Positions 46,704 to 56,814 of a stretch of DNA of 62,267 nt are shown piece by piece. Within the stretch, counting starts at the first letter, position 1. The number at the start of each line of letters is the position of its first letter. The position numbers were made by a program, and so were the translations under genes. The notes beneath the pieces are model-generated. The model made no database searches, was not told the DNA's origin, and saw only the letters and a list, made by a program, of their open reading frames with translations. Source of the DNA: Leptospira jelokensis (GTDB lineage: Bacteria > Spirochaetota > Leptospiria > Leptospirales > Leptospiraceae); the NCBI RefSeq assembly GCF_004769635.1, contig NZ_RQGH01000003.1, positions 1 through 62,267 on the forward strand, given 5' to 3'.

Positions 46704-48482
46704 ATGAATTTAGATCCAAGAACCGTTGTTTTTATCAATATTGTCGGATGTCTTTTGATGTCTGCTGGCCTTTGGTTTGCATCGGGGTATTATTTTAAGA
46801 AACTCAAGTTGGTGAAAGCATGGTCACTTGCGACATTGTTACAAGCTTTCGGCTGGATTGTCATGGGAGCAATGAGGGGTTTAATCCCTGATTGGATTTC
46901 CATCAGCTTCGGCAATACATTTATCTTCTTATCGATAGTAATCTATCATTTCATCATTGTAAGTTTATTTGGGAAAAAATCAAATTGGAAATTAGGAGTA
47001 TTCTTTGCATTAGTGCTTTTTGTCTCTTTGGCGCTCCACCAATTTACAACCATCCCTCAACAATATAGAGTCTCGCTCCTTTCCTTATTCCCTAGCATAC
47101 AGTTACTTCTAACTGCAAAAACAATCTTTGAAGAAAATAGAAAACAACGCCTAACAGGGAATTTTATATTTTACTTTTTTCTTGTTAGTGGATTATTTTT
47201 ATTTGGCCGATTCCTAATATATACATTTACAGAAGTCTCAGTTTCTCAAATTGCTTTTGGGAAAGGACCAATCCAAGACATCACATATTTATTTTTTTAT
47301 ATTGTATCAGTGATGATCACATTCGGTTTTTTATCGATGTGTATTGATATTTTTATCAAGGGCCAAATCCAAGATGAAGAAAAGTACAAATCACTTGCCG
47401 AAAATTCGACCGATATCATTTGGGTATGGAATTTTGACTTAGAGAAATTTACATATGTGAGCCCATCGATTGCGCAAGTGACTGGTTTTACTATTGAGGA
47501 AGCAATAGACCACCACATTTCAAGTGTGTTCACAAACGATTCTTATTTGAAATTTACAGAATTACTGAACCCACGTATGGAAGATTTTCGAAAATCAAAC
47601 ATGAAAATCCCGTACGCCTATGAACTGGAACAAAAACGAAAAGATGGATCTACGATTTGGATTGAAGCAAATACAGTTTTCCAAAAGAACCAAAATTCAG
47701 AAATAGAATTACTTGGTGTCTCTCGAGATATTGATTCTAGAAAAAAATCAGAACAAGAGATGAACCGGTATTTTAATGACTTACAATTATTAAACCATAC
47801 AAAAGATAAATTTTTCTCAATCATATCACATGATCTGAAAGGGCCCATTGGTGGGATGAATACTTTCATTGGTATGCTCTTGGAAGATATGGAAACCAGA
47901 TCTCCTAAACGGATGCGTAATGATCTGAATCTTCTATTCCAATCATCTGGTGAGGTATATGCCTTACTAGAAAACTTGTTAACATGGGCAAGAACACAAA
48001 CCAATGAGATTTCATTTTTGCCAGAAAATGTATCAGTGAAATCATTGGTGGATACAGTTGCCTCTTATTTTACTTTTATGATCGAAAATAAAGGAATTCG
48101 GATCCAAAACTTAGTGAAAAATGATGTATATGTTTTTGCTGATGAGAATATGTTGGAAACGATTCTTAGAAACTTAGTTTCCAATGCGATCAAGTACTCT
48201 CATATCGGTGGTCAGGTAACAATTTCTACGGAATCTACTGATGGCAAAGTTTCCATCCAAGTGGAAGATTTTGGAACAGGAATTTCCGATGAAATCCGAA
48301 GCACATTTTTTCAAATTGATGCCAAACAAAAAAGTATGCCAGGGACTTTAGGGGAGAGGGGAACTGCTCTTGGTTTAATCCTTTGTAAGGAATTTTTAGA
48401 AAGGAACCATGGACAAATTAAAGTTGAGAGTGCAGTAGGGAAGGGATCAAAATTTTCCATCACACTTCCCATGGGCAAATAA
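46704..48482 (+). CDS. membrane PAS sensor histidine kinase
   Basis: 592 aa from ATG 46704 (start chosen so that a membrane segment comes first; no clear RBS). About seven hydrophobic helices (1-225), PAS domain (about 235-350: 'SLAENSTDIIWVWNFDLEKFTYVSPSIAQVTGFTIEEA'), HisKA with 'FFSIISHDLKGPIGGM' and HATPase_c with N box 'NLVSNAIKYS', 'VEDFGTGI' and 'GTALGLILCKEFLERN'. All catalytic boxes are kept. No adjacent response regulator. Confidence 0.88.
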   Translation: MNLDPRTVVFINIVGCLLMSAGLWFASGYYFKKLKLVKAWSLATLLQAFGWIVMGAMRGLIPDWISISFGNTFIFLSIVIYHFIIVSLFGKKSNWKLGVFFALVLFVSLALHQFTTIPQQYRVSLLSLFPSIQLLLTAKTIFEENRKQRLTGNFIFYFFLVSGLFLFGRFLIYTFTEVSVSQIAFGKGPIQDITYLFFYIVSVMITFGFLSMCIDIFIKGQIQDEEKYKSLAENSTDIIWVWNFDLEKFTYVSPSIAQVTGFTIEEAIDHHISSVFTNDSYLKFTELLNPRMEDFRKSNMKIPYAYELEQKRKDGSTIWIEANTVFQKNQNSEIELLGVSRDIDSRKKSEQEMNRYFNDLQLLNHTKDKFFSIISHDLKGPIGGMNTFIGMLLEDMETRSPKRMRNDLNLLFQSSGEVYALLENLLTWARTQTNEISFLPENVSVKSLVDTVASYFTFMIENKGIRIQNLVKNDVYVFADENMLETILRNLVSNAIKYSHIGGQVTISTESTDGKVSIQVEDFGTGISDEIRSTFFQIDAKQKSMPGTLGERGTALGLILCKEFLERNHGQIKVESAVGKGSKFSITLPMGK

Positions 48483-48485
48483 GGT

Positions 48486-49361
48486 TTATTCCGGGATTAC
48501 CTTTGTTCCGTTTGTGATCCCATCACCTGGATACAAAATGATGGATTCACCTTCTTGCAATCCTTCACTGACAAGACTCATCCCTTCACTTTGGTGCTCC
48601 ACATTCACAAATCGTAGTTTCGCTCTTTTCTTCTCAACCGTATACACTGCCCATTTCTCATCTTGCCTGAAGAGTGCGGAACTTGGAATGAGGATCGAGT
48701 TTGGTTTTTCGAAAAGGATAATTTTACATTCTAATTCGTATCCGTCACCCATTCCCGTTGGAGGATCAAAGGCGATGGAAATCGGTACCCTTTGTTCTTC
48801 CACTCCAAGGGAAGAGACCTTGGTGATGGCAGCAGGTTCTATGATGGCAATTTTTCCTTTGAGGATTTGTTCGCCAAATCCGGAAAGATTCACAGGATCT
48901 CCAAGAGTCAGCTCAGGCATGTCTTCTGTTAAGATGTAAGCAATGATTTCTAGTTTGGAAAGATCACCATAATCTAATATCCTTTCACCCATGGCAACAG
49001 GGCCCGCACTTTCTCGGTATACCTTTAAGATTTGCCCATTTGTATTGGCCTTTACCGTTTTCACGATGTCCCAATCCACTGTGATGAGGGTCATACCATT
49101 CTTTACTTTGTCCCCTGCATGAAGTTCCACCCTTCGCAACACCCCGTTCACAGGTGAATACACCGTATATAATTCTTTGATCTTTGACTTCCCTTGGACC
49201 GAAAGGATTTGTTGGTAGGTTCCTTTTGTTACAAGTGAGATTTCAACAGGTTTGGGATTTTTTCGTAAGATAAGGTATGAGAAACCGATAAGGAGTAAAA
49301 CTCCGATTCCAATTTTTATTTGTTTCGATTTTAAAATTTCGACGAAATCCATTTTCAACAT
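48486..49361 (-). CDS. HlyD/RND-type periplasmic adaptor (membrane fusion protein)
   Basis: 291 aa. One N-terminal TM (about 16-32), 'TVYSPVNGVLRRVELHAGDKVKNGMTLITV' lipoyl/barrel-sandwich half, 'ANTNGQILKVYRESAGPVAMGERILDYGDLSKLEI', and beta-barrel 'LGDPVNLSG...GKIAIIEPAA'. The coiled-coil hairpin is almost absent, which is unusual for adaptors contacting a TolC channel. Last gene of an ATPase-permease-adaptor operon. Confidence 0.85.
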   Translation of the reverse strand: MLKMDFVEILKSKQIKIGIGVLLLIGFSYLILRKNPKPVEISLVTKGTYQQILSVQGKSKIKELYTVYSPVNGVLRRVELHAGDKVKNGMTLITVDWDIVKTVKANTNGQILKVYRESAGPVAMGERILDYGDLSKLEIIAYILTEDMPELTLGDPVNLSGFGEQILKGKIAIIEPAAITKVSSLGVEEQRVPISIAFDPPTGMGDGYELECKIILFEKPNSILIPSSALFRQDEKWAVYTVEKKRAKLRFVNVEHQSEGMSLVSEGLQEGESIILYPGDGITNGTKVIPE

Positions 49362-49362
49362 T

Positions 49363-51714
49363 TTATTCCCTTACCTTTAAAACACTTAATAAATCCATGG
49401 TCTTTAATTTTCTAAATACAATCATATAGCTAATGCCCGCTGTGAATAATGCAAGTAGGATTGAAACATAATAGGTTGATGGGTAGATCGTTGCAGGGAT
49501 TTTGAACCCTTCGGTTTCATTGCTATTTAAAATCAAATTGGCTACCTGGTAACCAAAAATGCAACCAAGCGGAATGGCACATAAGATTTGCCATGATAAT
49601 TCCCAAGCAATGATGGCAAAAACCTCTTTTAACGTGAATCCTAAAATGCGAAGACTGCCCAATTCATAAATGCGTTCAGAGAGTGTGATCATGGCAGTAT
49701 TGTAAATCACTCCAATGGAAATGATAATCGTAAAAATCAAAATAAAGATGGATGTTGATTGTAACGATCTTTGCATCACTTCTTGGAATCCTTTTAAGAT
49801 GGCCGTTTTGGAAAAAAGACCGATCACCAATGGATCATCTTTGAATTCTTTGATTAAATCGATGTCTTTCTTTGGATCGGTTTTGAGTAAGGCGATGTTG
49901 ATGAGATTTCCTTCATTTAAGATTCGGTTTAAATTCTCTTTGCTCATGAAGACACCTTGGCCTAAGATTTCATTGGCAAGCGAGGTTACTTGAATAGAGA
50001 ATTTCTTTTTCTCACCATCAAGCGTTTCGATTTGGATGGTTTCACCAATTTGGATGTTCATACGATTGGCTAAATCTTGGTTCACCATGATTCCAGAAAT
50101 TGGGATTTGAATTGGTTTTAAGTTTTTTCCAAGAATTTTTCTTAATTCGGATTGGTCTGGAAGTCCAGTGAGCACAATGTCTTTACTTTTCTGATCTTTT
50201 GTCATCTTGATGGGAATGGATCTTTGCCCTTCCGCTACGAACACTCCGTCCATCTCTTTTAGCTCAAATAAAACAGACTCATGGACAGGATTGCGAAAGG
50301 TTAGTGTCAGTGACTCACGTTGGATGGTATTAAACTGCAAATCTAAAAGATTGCCAACAGTGTCTTGGATGAAGTTTCCAATGATCATGATCATAATGGA
50401 AGTGGATAACCCAAGGATGGTTAAGATTGTCCGCAAAGGCCTTTTGAATAGGTTTCGGAGGACCATCCTCTGGATCGTTTGCAAATTTGTGATCCATGAT
50501 TCCCAAAATGCAATGGAATATTTTCCTGGTGGGGCAGGGCGCATTGCTTGTGCCGGGTCTAGTTTGATGATGCCGTATAACGAAAATAGAGTGCCGATCC
50601 CTCCTATGAAAATTCCAAAGGATAAGGTAAATAAAACTAAAAGAGGTGGGAAAACGGGAACCAAATGTGGGAATTTATAAAATTCGCCGTATAGGTTTGT
50701 CATCGCGTTCCCAAGAAGATAACCAATGAAAATTCCAAACAAACTGCTAATGGCTGTGATGCACGTGATTAACTTGAGATAATGGAAAACAATTTGTAAG
50801 GCAGTGTATCCTAATGCTCGTAAGGTTGCAATTTGTTCTCTTTCTTTTGTGATGAGACGATTCGAGATGATGTGTAATAAAAAGGCCGCTATGGCAAGAA
50901 AGATCCCAGGAAGGAAAACTGCCGTTGTTCTCAGTTGGCGAAATTCATCGTTCAAAAAGGATTCGGATGGTAAAAACTTTCGTTCTTTGGCACCAAGGCC
51001 ACCGTATTCCTCGAGCAGTAAATCTAGGTCATGAAGTGTTCTCTTTCTATCTAACGGGTCTTTGGTGAGTTGGAAAACCACCTGGTTGAATGATGATTCA
51101 AAATTAAAATTGGTTTCGATGGCCTCTCGTTTCATCCAGAAGATTCCATAATGTTTGTCATCAGGGAGTGGGTTCCCAGGCCGAAAGACATACACATATT
51201 CTGGTGAAAGTCCAATCCCTGTGACCGTAAGAAGGACACGTTTTCCTCCAATGATCGTTGATAGTTCTGCACCTGGTTCTAAGCCATTGGCTTTTGCGAA
51301 ACTTTCACTGATCACCACTTCTTCATTTTGTTTCGGAAGGGATCCTTTAGTTAAATAGATGGTATTGATGTGATCTGTTAATGACAAAAGTTGTGCTGCT
51401 GAAGGGTACACTTCCGTGGGAAAATCGAGAACAATCTCTTTTGAAATCCTTGTTTCGAAACTCGTAATGCCAGGTAGGGCTGCAATTTTCCTTTCCAAAA
51501 AATTGGGAGCCCGGTTCAAATACACAAAACCATCACATAAACTTTGTTTGCTGTAAAATTGTTCCTTTGCTTGTAATAAAGAAAAGTAAGAAGACCAAGA
51601 AGCTGAGAAATAACTAAGGCCTGCTGCAATGACAAGCCCAACGGTTAATCCTTGTAAGGAGATCGATTTGAGGTCTCGTAACAGTTTTAAATTGAGAGTT
51701 GAGCCAATCACCAA
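49363..51714 (-). CDS. FtsX-type ABC transporter permease (two domains)
   Basis: 783 aa with two FtsX blocks: TM1 (about 20-40), periplasmic part, TM2-4 (about 265-390), a second TM/periplasmic unit (about 430-660) and TM6-8 (about 660-780). '[21 protein letters not shown]' and '[22 protein letters not shown]' are the conserved cytosolic loops. Such MacB/LolC-like permeases are mechanotransducers for lipoprotein or peptide export. Overlaps the ATPase by 7 bp; adaptor follows by 1 bp. Confidence 0.88.
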   Translation of the reverse strand: MVIGSTLNLKLLRDLKSISLQGLTVGLVIAAGLSYFSASWSSYFSLLQAKEQFYSKQSLCDGFVYLNRAPNFLERKIAALPGITSFETRISKEIVLDFPTEVYPSAAQLLSLTDHINTIYLTKGSLPKQNEEVVISESFAKANGLEPGAELSTIIGGKRVLLTVTGIGLSPEYVYVFRPGNPLPDDKHYGIFWMKREAIETNFNFESSFNQVVFQLTKDPLDRKRTLHDLDLLLEEYGGLGAKERKFLPSESFLNDEFRQLRTTAVFLPGIFLAIAAFLLHIISNRLITKEREQIATLRALGYTALQIVFHYLKLITCITAISSLFGIFIGYLLGNAMTNLYGEFYKFPHLVPVFPPLLVLFTLSFGIFIGGIGTLFSLYGIIKLDPAQAMRPAPPGKYSIAFWESWITNLQTIQRMVLRNLFKRPLRTILTILGLSTSIMIMIIGNFIQDTVGNLLDLQFNTIQRESLTLTFRNPVHESVLFELKEMDGVFVAEGQRSIPIKMTKDQKSKDIVLTGLPDQSELRKILGKNLKPIQIPISGIMVNQDLANRMNIQIGETIQIETLDGEKKKFSIQVTSLANEILGQGVFMSKENLNRILNEGNLINIALLKTDPKKDIDLIKEFKDDPLVIGLFSKTAILKGFQEVMQRSLQSTSIFILIFTIIISIGVIYNTAMITLSERIYELGSLRILGFTLKEVFAIIAWELSWQILCAIPLGCIFGYQVANLILNSNETEGFKIPATIYPSTYYVSILLALFTAGISYMIVFRKLKTMDLLSVLKVRE

Positions 51715-52421
51715 CTCACCTCGGAAACTGATTTTTTGTGTTTGTTTTTCGTGTCAGAAACAATGGTTCCATCTTTCACAAGGATGATTCGGTCTGCAAT
51801 TTGAGCGATCGATTCATTATGGGTGATCACAACGGTTGTGGTCCCTAAATCTTCGTTGATCCCAGTGATTGCCTCTAAAACGATCCTTCCTGTTTTAAAA
51901 TCCAAAGCTCCCGTTGGTTCATCACATAACAAAAGTTCTGGTCTTTTGGCAATGGCACGTGCGATGGCAACACGTTGTTGTTCCCCACCTGAAAGTTGGG
52001 CTGGAAAGTGATCTTTTCTTTCTGCCAATTTAACGAGAGTGAGAGCATCTATTGGTGACATCGAATTCTTTGAGAGATCCGTCACAAGCCTTACGTTTTC
52101 TTCTGCTGTCAAACTTGGGATTAAATTATAAAACTGAAACACAAAGCCCACATGGTTCCTTCTGTAAAGTGTGAGGCCTTCATCTGACTCGAGAGCCAAT
52201 GTGTTCCCATGAAACAGTACTTCCCCTGTTGTTGCTGTATCCAAACCACCTAAAATATTGAGAAGGGTGGATTTGCCAGAACCTGAAGCCCCTAACATGA
52301 CAACGAGCTCCCCTTCAAAAAAATCTAAATTGACCGAATGGAGGGCAACGAGTGGCACTTCACCAACTTGGTATGTTTTTCCGAGGTTCTTGGTTTGGAG
52401 AAGGACTGCCTGTTGTTTCAT
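51708..52421 (-). CDS. LolD/MacB-type ABC transporter ATPase
   Basis: 237 aa. Walker [10 protein letters not shown] about 43-51, signature [14 protein letters not shown] about 143, Walker B '[12 protein letters not shown]', H-loop 'VVITHNE'. The A/LolD family energises FtsX-type permeases, here the one encoded immediately downstream. First gene of the ATPase-permease-adaptor operon. Confidence 0.92.
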   Translation of the reverse strand: MKQQAVLLQTKNLGKTYQVGEVPLVALHSVNLDFFEGELVVMLGASGSGKSTLLNILGGLDTATTGEVLFHGNTLALESDEGLTLYRRNHVGFVFQFYNLIPSLTAEENVRLVTDLSKNSMSPIDALTLVKLAERKDHFPAQLSGGEQQRVAIARAIAKRPELLLCDEPTGALDFKTGRIVLEAITGINEDLGTTTVVITHNESIAQIADRIILVKDGTIVSDTKNKHKKSVSEVSW

Positions 52422-52530
52422 GTTTCTGTTCCGGACATTCTTAGAGAATCAATTGATACAAATTACAATTTTGTAACAATCCTGTGAACAGAAAAAACGA
52501 ATATGGCTCTGAGAGGGAGGTTGATACTTA

Positions 52531-52767
52531 TCAATCCAAATTAAGGATTTCCACTGTTTTTAGATTTGAAAGTTGGCCAGAAATGATTTGGATATCCTTT
52601 TTTGTGACCCCGAAATGCTCTGCTAAAAGACCAACTAATTCCTGATTGGCTTTGCCTTTTATCGGCAATGACTTTAATTTTGCAATGCATTCCGTCTCGG
52701 AAGTAAATGTCAGGCCTTGCACTTTTTGGTTTGCTTTCACTTTGATGGATATTTTCATTTTTGACAA
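52531..52767 (-). CDS. DUF167/YggU family protein
   Basis: 78 aa: 'ISIKVKANQKVQGLTF...LKSLPIKGKANQELVGLLAEHFGVTKKDIQIISGQLSNLKTVEI' is the DUF167 fold, where the usual 'P-x-G-K-A-N' motif reads PIKGKAN. Function unknown. Divergent from the metzincin gene. Confidence 0.85.
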   Translation of the reverse strand: MSKMKISIKVKANQKVQGLTFTSETECIAKLKSLPIKGKANQELVGLLAEHFGVTKKDIQIISGQLSNLKTVEILNLD

Positions 52768-52883
52768 AAATCGTGGAACAGCCGATAAATGGTAAAACCT
52801 AAGTATTCAAATAAAAAGAATTGAATGTACAAGAAAAATCCTTAGTTTTGAAAATAAACTCGTCTCGAATTGTTGAATCAAGT

Positions 52884-54257
52884 ATGCGAAAGTCCCAAAT
52901 CTTAATTCTTTTTCCTATCCTTTTCTTCCTAAGTGATTGTATCAAATCGAAAGCTAACTCGGGTGTCTCTGACAATGTGATGACACTCCTTCTCGTCAAC
53001 TCAATCCTAAATTCCAATAATGGGTCATGTGTCAAAACTGAATCCATCCAATCGAATACGATCGGATGGTGGTATCCCTTTGGGAATTTATACTATTATA
53101 CTGAAATTCATCCAGTGACCTTGGATCGCAAACGCCCTATGGTGCAAGTGGTAGTGGAACATCCTGATACTTTCTATGGAGGATTATTCCCTTTATGGTA
53201 TTCGGATCGCAATAATTTTAATACTTCTTTTATAAATCGGGATTTAGCATCTTTTATTGGCATTAACACTCATATTTCGATGTTACCGTATGCAAAAGAT
53301 ACTTCCTATGCAACTGATCCTGCTGTTTCCATCTTAAACACAGGAGATTCTTCTCAACCATTGGGAGTTGAATTTAATTTTACATATCCGTTCAATGTAA
53401 AGACTACATTGATCCATTCCTGTCGAGAACTGGACAATGATGAATCAAATTTTCAAACGGCAGATGCCCTTAGTCCTATGAGTGGACTCTACCATACATG
53501 GGCAAAAGAGAAAATTCTCGATGTCAACCTAATATTTGTGAATGGAAGTAATGGCCAAGCATACCCCATCCAAACGGAACAGGCGATCGAAGTTGCATTG
53601 GAAAAATGGAGAGAAAACTTTTCTCAATCATCTGTTAAAATTAAACTGAATGTTTCAGTTACTTCTGCAAATTTAATTGACTATGATTTGATATACAATC
53701 TTGGAACAGAAACTGCATACCCAGGTACTCTAGGTGGTTTGTTTAAAACAACAAGTTTTATCGGCAAACAAAATGCGTTAAATGTATTCATCGTAAGAGA
53801 AGAACTCCAATATGGGGGAGTACTTGGCGTGTCAGGTGGAATTCCGGGTCCTGCCACTTTACTTGGTACAAAACAATCAGGCATTGCTGTGTTTGTTGAT
53901 TCCCATAGGTTGTATTCGAATTCTGGAGAAGTTCTTACATATGATGAACAATTGTTACTTGGTGAAACCTTATCTCATGAAACAGGTCACTTTTTAGGCT
54001 TGTGGCATGTAACAGAATCTTCTGGAGATTATGGGAATCTTTGGGATAGAGATCCACTCAGAGACACGCCTACCTGTCATATTTCCAATGATACCAATTT
54101 AAATGGGTACATCGAATTAAATGAATGTTTGGGTGGGAGTGGAACCAACTCAGGTGGTAGGAATATGATGTTTTGGACAGGTGCTGTGGGTTTCACTCAA
54201 GGAGATATCACAGCGGAACAAGGATGGATTCTTCGATTGAATCCTTTGGTATATTAA
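52884..54257 (+). CDS. metzincin-type metalloprotease lipoprotein
   Basis: 457 aa from ATG 52884 (the open frame extends upstream, but this gives a signal peptide with lipobox FLSDC, Cys about 19). The zinc motif HETGHFLGLWH (about 363-373) is the extended HExxHxxGxxH of metzincins, and 'GGRNMMFWTG' about 35 residues on supplies a Met-turn. It resembles M43/pappalysin-like Leptospira proteases. Probably surface-exposed. Followed with no gap by a helical-repeat gene (stop TAA then ATG), so coupled. Confidence 0.82.
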   Translation: MRKSQILILFPILFFLSDCIKSKANSGVSDNVMTLLLVNSILNSNNGSCVKTESIQSNTIGWWYPFGNLYYYTEIHPVTLDRKRPMVQVVVEHPDTFYGGLFPLWYSDRNNFNTSFINRDLASFIGINTHISMLPYAKDTSYATDPAVSILNTGDSSQPLGVEFNFTYPFNVKTTLIHSCRELDNDESNFQTADALSPMSGLYHTWAKEKILDVNLIFVNGSNGQAYPIQTEQAIEVALEKWRENFSQSSVKIKLNVSVTSANLIDYDLIYNLGTETAYPGTLGGLFKTTSFIGKQNALNVFIVREELQYGGVLGVSGGIPGPATLLGTKQSGIAVFVDSHRLYSNSGEVLTYDEQLLLGETLSHETGHFLGLWHVTESSGDYGNLWDRDPLRDTPTCHISNDTNLNGYIELNECLGGSGTNSGGRNMMFWTGAVGFTQGDITAEQGWILRLNPLVY

Positions 54258-54776
54258 ATGAAACAGATCGTTCAAATCATCATCCTAAGTGTCACGCTCT
54301 TCATCATCATGCCAATTGGTGCAAATGATATAGATCACCAAAAATACCAATCGATCAAAGAGATCATTTCGAACCCTCACCACCAGGAAGAAGTAGAAAT
54401 TTACGAAGAAAGGATTCGAAAGGTGACTGACGAACCATTGCCTTATTTGATAAGGATTGCCCAAGCAAAGGATACCTATGTTTTCATCAGAGCAAGAGCG
54501 ATCCAATTATTGGAATTGTACCAAAACCAAACAAGTCAATCTGCTCTAGAAAAAACGATCGAAGACAGTCATGAAAAATCTCATATTCGAAAGCTTGCGA
54601 TCCGAACCTACTCTAAGTTTTCAGAAATTGATACGAATAGACAAAGTAATTTTATCAAGCGATTTGAATCCGACAAAGAGTTAGGTCCCATTGTAAAGAA
54701 CCAACAAAAGTTCAATGGCAAAACCAAACACAATCAATTTGATAAAAAGAAGTTAAACCAATTGAATCATAAATAA
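54258..54776 (+). CDS. secreted HEAT/ARM-like small protein
   Basis: 172 aa with a signal peptide ('IVQIIILSVTLFIIMPIGA'). The rest is alpha-helical with two or three HEAT-like helices ('LPYLIRIAQAKDTYVFIRARAIQLLELY', 'HIRKLAIRTYSKFSEI') and a Lys-rich C-terminus. Starts directly after the metzincin stop, so it may be a partner, inhibitor or chaperone of that protease. No family certain. Confidence 0.6.
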   Translation: MKQIVQIIILSVTLFIIMPIGANDIDHQKYQSIKEIISNPHHQEEVEIYEERIRKVTDEPLPYLIRIAQAKDTYVFIRARAIQLLELYQNQTSQSALEKTIEDSHEKSHIRKLAIRTYSKFSEIDTNRQSNFIKRFESDKELGPIVKNQQKFNGKTKHNQFDKKKLNQLNHK

Positions 54777-54838
54777 ACTAGGATGAGTACAGCATTTTCA
54801 GCACCTAATCTCGATTAGGAAAGAAAATCCATCTCTAA

Positions 54839-54890
54839 AATTCGACAAAACCGACTCGTTTACTGTCGAATTTGTCGAAATTGTCGAATT
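54839..54890. repeat. TGTCGAATT repeats beside the HUH Rep gene
   Basis: Three contiguous 9-bp repeats TGTCGAATT-TGTCGAAAT-TGTCGAATT (54864-54890) and one inverted copy AATTCGACA (54839-54847). Located at the 3' end of the Rep-like gene. They resemble iterons or an operator; they could also form a stem (AATTCGACA/TGTCGAATT) that works as a bidirectional terminator. Confidence 0.6.
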
Positions 54891-54915
54891 TTTACACCAA
54901 ATACAGCAGAGGGAT

Positions 54916-55902
54916 TCAATTCACAGGGATTGAATTTCCGGGGGTGCTGCATTGGTTCCAAACGATTTGATCATGCGAATTCGTGTCTGAAATTGGAATG
55001 CTACTGAGAATCGGTTCTTTCGTTTGGTACGGATTAGAACTTTTCTTTTTTTTCTTTTGTTCCTTAGGGAAACTGAATGTTTCAAAAGGAGGAATGAAAG
55101 TTTTTAAATAATAAGGCATAGACTTTCGTTTATGGATCCAGTGTAACATGCAAATGACGCGATGGAAGAATTCAGAATTGAGTTCTGTTTCAGGGAATCT
55201 GCGATAAATCCTCTTCATGATGCGTTTGCTCCTTTTGTGGTCTGGTTCTGATACAAATCCAAAAGAAGACAAATCCCAATCAAGTTTATCCAGTTCTTGG
55301 CCATGTTCAGGTGATTCTTCTCGTCCGCAGTATCCGAAGTATGCGACACCATCTCCTTTTATTTTCTGCATCCATAGCTTATTTGGCTTCCTTCTCAGAC
55401 CATTTTCTTTAGGCCGATTGAATAATGATTTCGCTAGTTCTTCTCTTAGTATCCTTTTGAAGTTCCTCACTTCTCCTTTTGGGATTAAAACATAACCATG
55501 TAGGTGAGGATTGTATTTCCCATCGATTCCATTGCCTTCAAAGGTCATGATTGGTATTTCTAATCCATAAATATTATACCCGTAAACTTCAAAATTTATT
55601 TGTTTTAATGCTTTTTGAAGTGCCTCTTTCAATTCCTTCATATCCGCTTCTTTATCACCTCTTGTTAATGTGAATGCATATCCCATGTATCCAATCTTGC
55701 TATATACCTCATGGTTTTTCTGATTGTATTTCTTAAGACAATTCCAAGTGACTCTGTTCGTGACTCGTTTAACATGTCTTATGTTCATTGATTCTTTTCC
55801 GTACTCTCTTTGAAGTTTATCCCATCTTACTTCGCAGATATTGACTATCCTGTTTCTCTTAAACCTTTCTTCCGCTAATTCCTGTAGACATAGCTCGACC
55901 AT
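54916..55902 (-). CDS. HUH (rolling-circle type) Rep-like protein
   Basis: 328 aa from ATG 55902, which has GGGAGGG six bases upstream (a GTG at 55950 is the longer option). 'GKYNPHLHGYVLIPKGE' (about 126-142) is the H-hydrophobic-H motif of HUH nucleases; 'GDGVAYFGYCGREE' (about 182-195) holds candidate catalytic tyrosines; 'WDKLQREYG' and many Arg/Lys fit a DNA-binding protein. The C-terminal 60 residues are Lys- and Pro-rich and disordered. Likely the initiator of a rolling-circle plasmid or phage-derived element. No other RCR gene was recognised with certainty. Confidence 0.65.
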   Translation of the reverse strand: MVELCLQELAEERFKRNRIVNICEVRWDKLQREYGKESMNIRHVKRVTNRVTWNCLKKYNQKNHEVYSKIGYMGYAFTLTRGDKEADMKELKEALQKALKQINFEVYGYNIYGLEIPIMTFEGNGIDGKYNPHLHGYVLIPKGEVRNFKRILREELAKSLFNRPKENGLRRKPNKLWMQKIKGDGVAYFGYCGREESPEHGQELDKLDWDLSSFGFVSEPDHKRSKRIMKRIYRRFPETELNSEFFHRVICMLHWIHKRKSMPYYLKTFIPPFETFSFPKEQKKKKKSSNPYQTKEPILSSIPISDTNSHDQIVWNQCSTPGNSIPVN

Positions 55903-56041
55903 ATACGGCCCTCCCGCTTTTAAAACTTCGAAAGTCCGACAACAGATCACGAAGACTTTGGGTCATCGCACTTTCTGGGGTTTTCAAAAGGAGGGCTTTT
56001 AGGTCGCCAAGTGATCACCTTGACTAAATTCTATAAAAAAA

Positions 56042-56063
56042 TCGAATATCGGAGAACCGATAT
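56042..56063. repeat. TCGAATATCGGAGAAC hairpin, copy 1
   Basis: 16-bp sequence TCGAATATCGGAGAAC at 56042-56057 forms a stem (ATATCGG/CCGATAT, loop AGAA). An identical 16-mer is at 56815-56830. Confidence 0.75.
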
Positions 56064-56258
56064 CGCATATTTATTGAATTTTTTTCACTTTTGCTGTACG
56101 AAAAATTTTTTAAGAAACTCAAATTTTTAAGTTCATAAAACGAGGTCTTAAAAATCTGGTATTTAATATTATTATAATAATCTTATGTAATTTGATTCCA
56201 TACTGCTGCATTTGATGCATTTAGTATTGGGTTTTGCCAGATGGATTTTTTTATTTCC

Positions 56259-56292
56259 GGGGTTCTTCCGAGTATATACTCGGAGAAACCCC
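56259..56292. repeat. long hairpin with TCGGAGAA
   Basis: 17-bp arms with 15 pairs and TCGGAGAA on the right arm, the same octamer as in the two 16-mer copies. The central 18 bp (TCCGAGTATATACTCGGA) is a perfect palindrome. Confidence 0.75.
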
Positions 56293-56385
56293 CACTTACA
56301 CTAACGCATATTATGTGCTGCAATTGTTGCAACTACAATAGATCTCCTGAAAAGGAATCAGGGAATCTGAATAGAGAAGGTCTCT

Positions 56386-56772
56386 CTAAGTAATAGGATC
56401 CTTAATTTCTTCAACATTTACTGAAGTGGAGGCCTTCTCTTCTTTTCCTGACTGAGGCAGCAGGGCTTGCATGCGAATGGTTTTTTGCCTCTCCATCTTA
56501 ACCTCTTCAAGAGCCTGTTTGAATTTTGGATCATTTTTCGACCATTGTGTAATGATCGTGTGGTTCATTCCCAATGCTTTTGCCGTCTCTCGGTAACTGC
56601 GACCTTTTTCGATATGGACCAAAGCAGTTTGTTTTTCGTTTGATAGACCAGGGTAGGGATTCTTTAAAATCTCATTCCTTTTAGTAAGTATCTGCAAAAA
56701 ATGCTCAACTGCTATTTGATATAGCTCTGGGGTCAGATTGTTTTCTTGTTTGGTTAGTATTTGGTTTTCCAA
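56386..56772 (-). CDS. small helix-turn-helix protein of the HUH Rep segment
   Basis: 128 aa from TTG 56772, with AAGGAG seven bases upstream. Middle part 'TALVHIEKGRSYRETAKALGMNHTIITQWSKNDPKFKQALEEV' (about 48-90) is a homeodomain-like HTH of the transposase/terminase-small-subunit type. No nuclease motif. It lies between two copies of the 16-bp TCGAATATCGGAGAAC repeat, so it may bind them as a regulator of the Rep module. Confidence 0.6.
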   Translation of the reverse strand: MENQILTKQENNLTPELYQIAVEHFLQILTKRNEILKNPYPGLSNEKQTALVHIEKGRSYRETAKALGMNHTIITQWSKNDPKFKQALEEVKMERQKTIRMQALLPQSGKEEKASTSVNVEEIKDPIT

Positions 56773-56814
56773 ATTAGTTCTCCTTCGATTTCTTACCTAG
56801 ATTTTATAAAGTTT

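Larger units (their letters stand above)
55903..56385. other. AT-rich origin-like region upstream of the HUH Rep gene
   Basis: No gene supported. Holds hairpin ATATCGG-AGAA-CCGATAT (56046-56063) and the 34-nt near-perfect hairpin at 56259-56292 (GGGGTTCTTCCGAGTAT / ATACTCGGAGAAACCCC, 15 of 17 pairs), with very AT-rich DNA between. Fits a rolling-circle double-strand origin plus a single-strand origin or terminator. Confidence 0.5.

Noticed and set aside
50207..50680. 157-aa plus-strand ORF inside the FtsX permease
   Set aside because: Antisense shadow of a clear two-domain permease.
55217..55495. 92-aa plus-strand ORF antisense to the HUH Rep-like gene
   Set aside because: Shadow frame; the minus strand carries the HLH and Tyr motifs.
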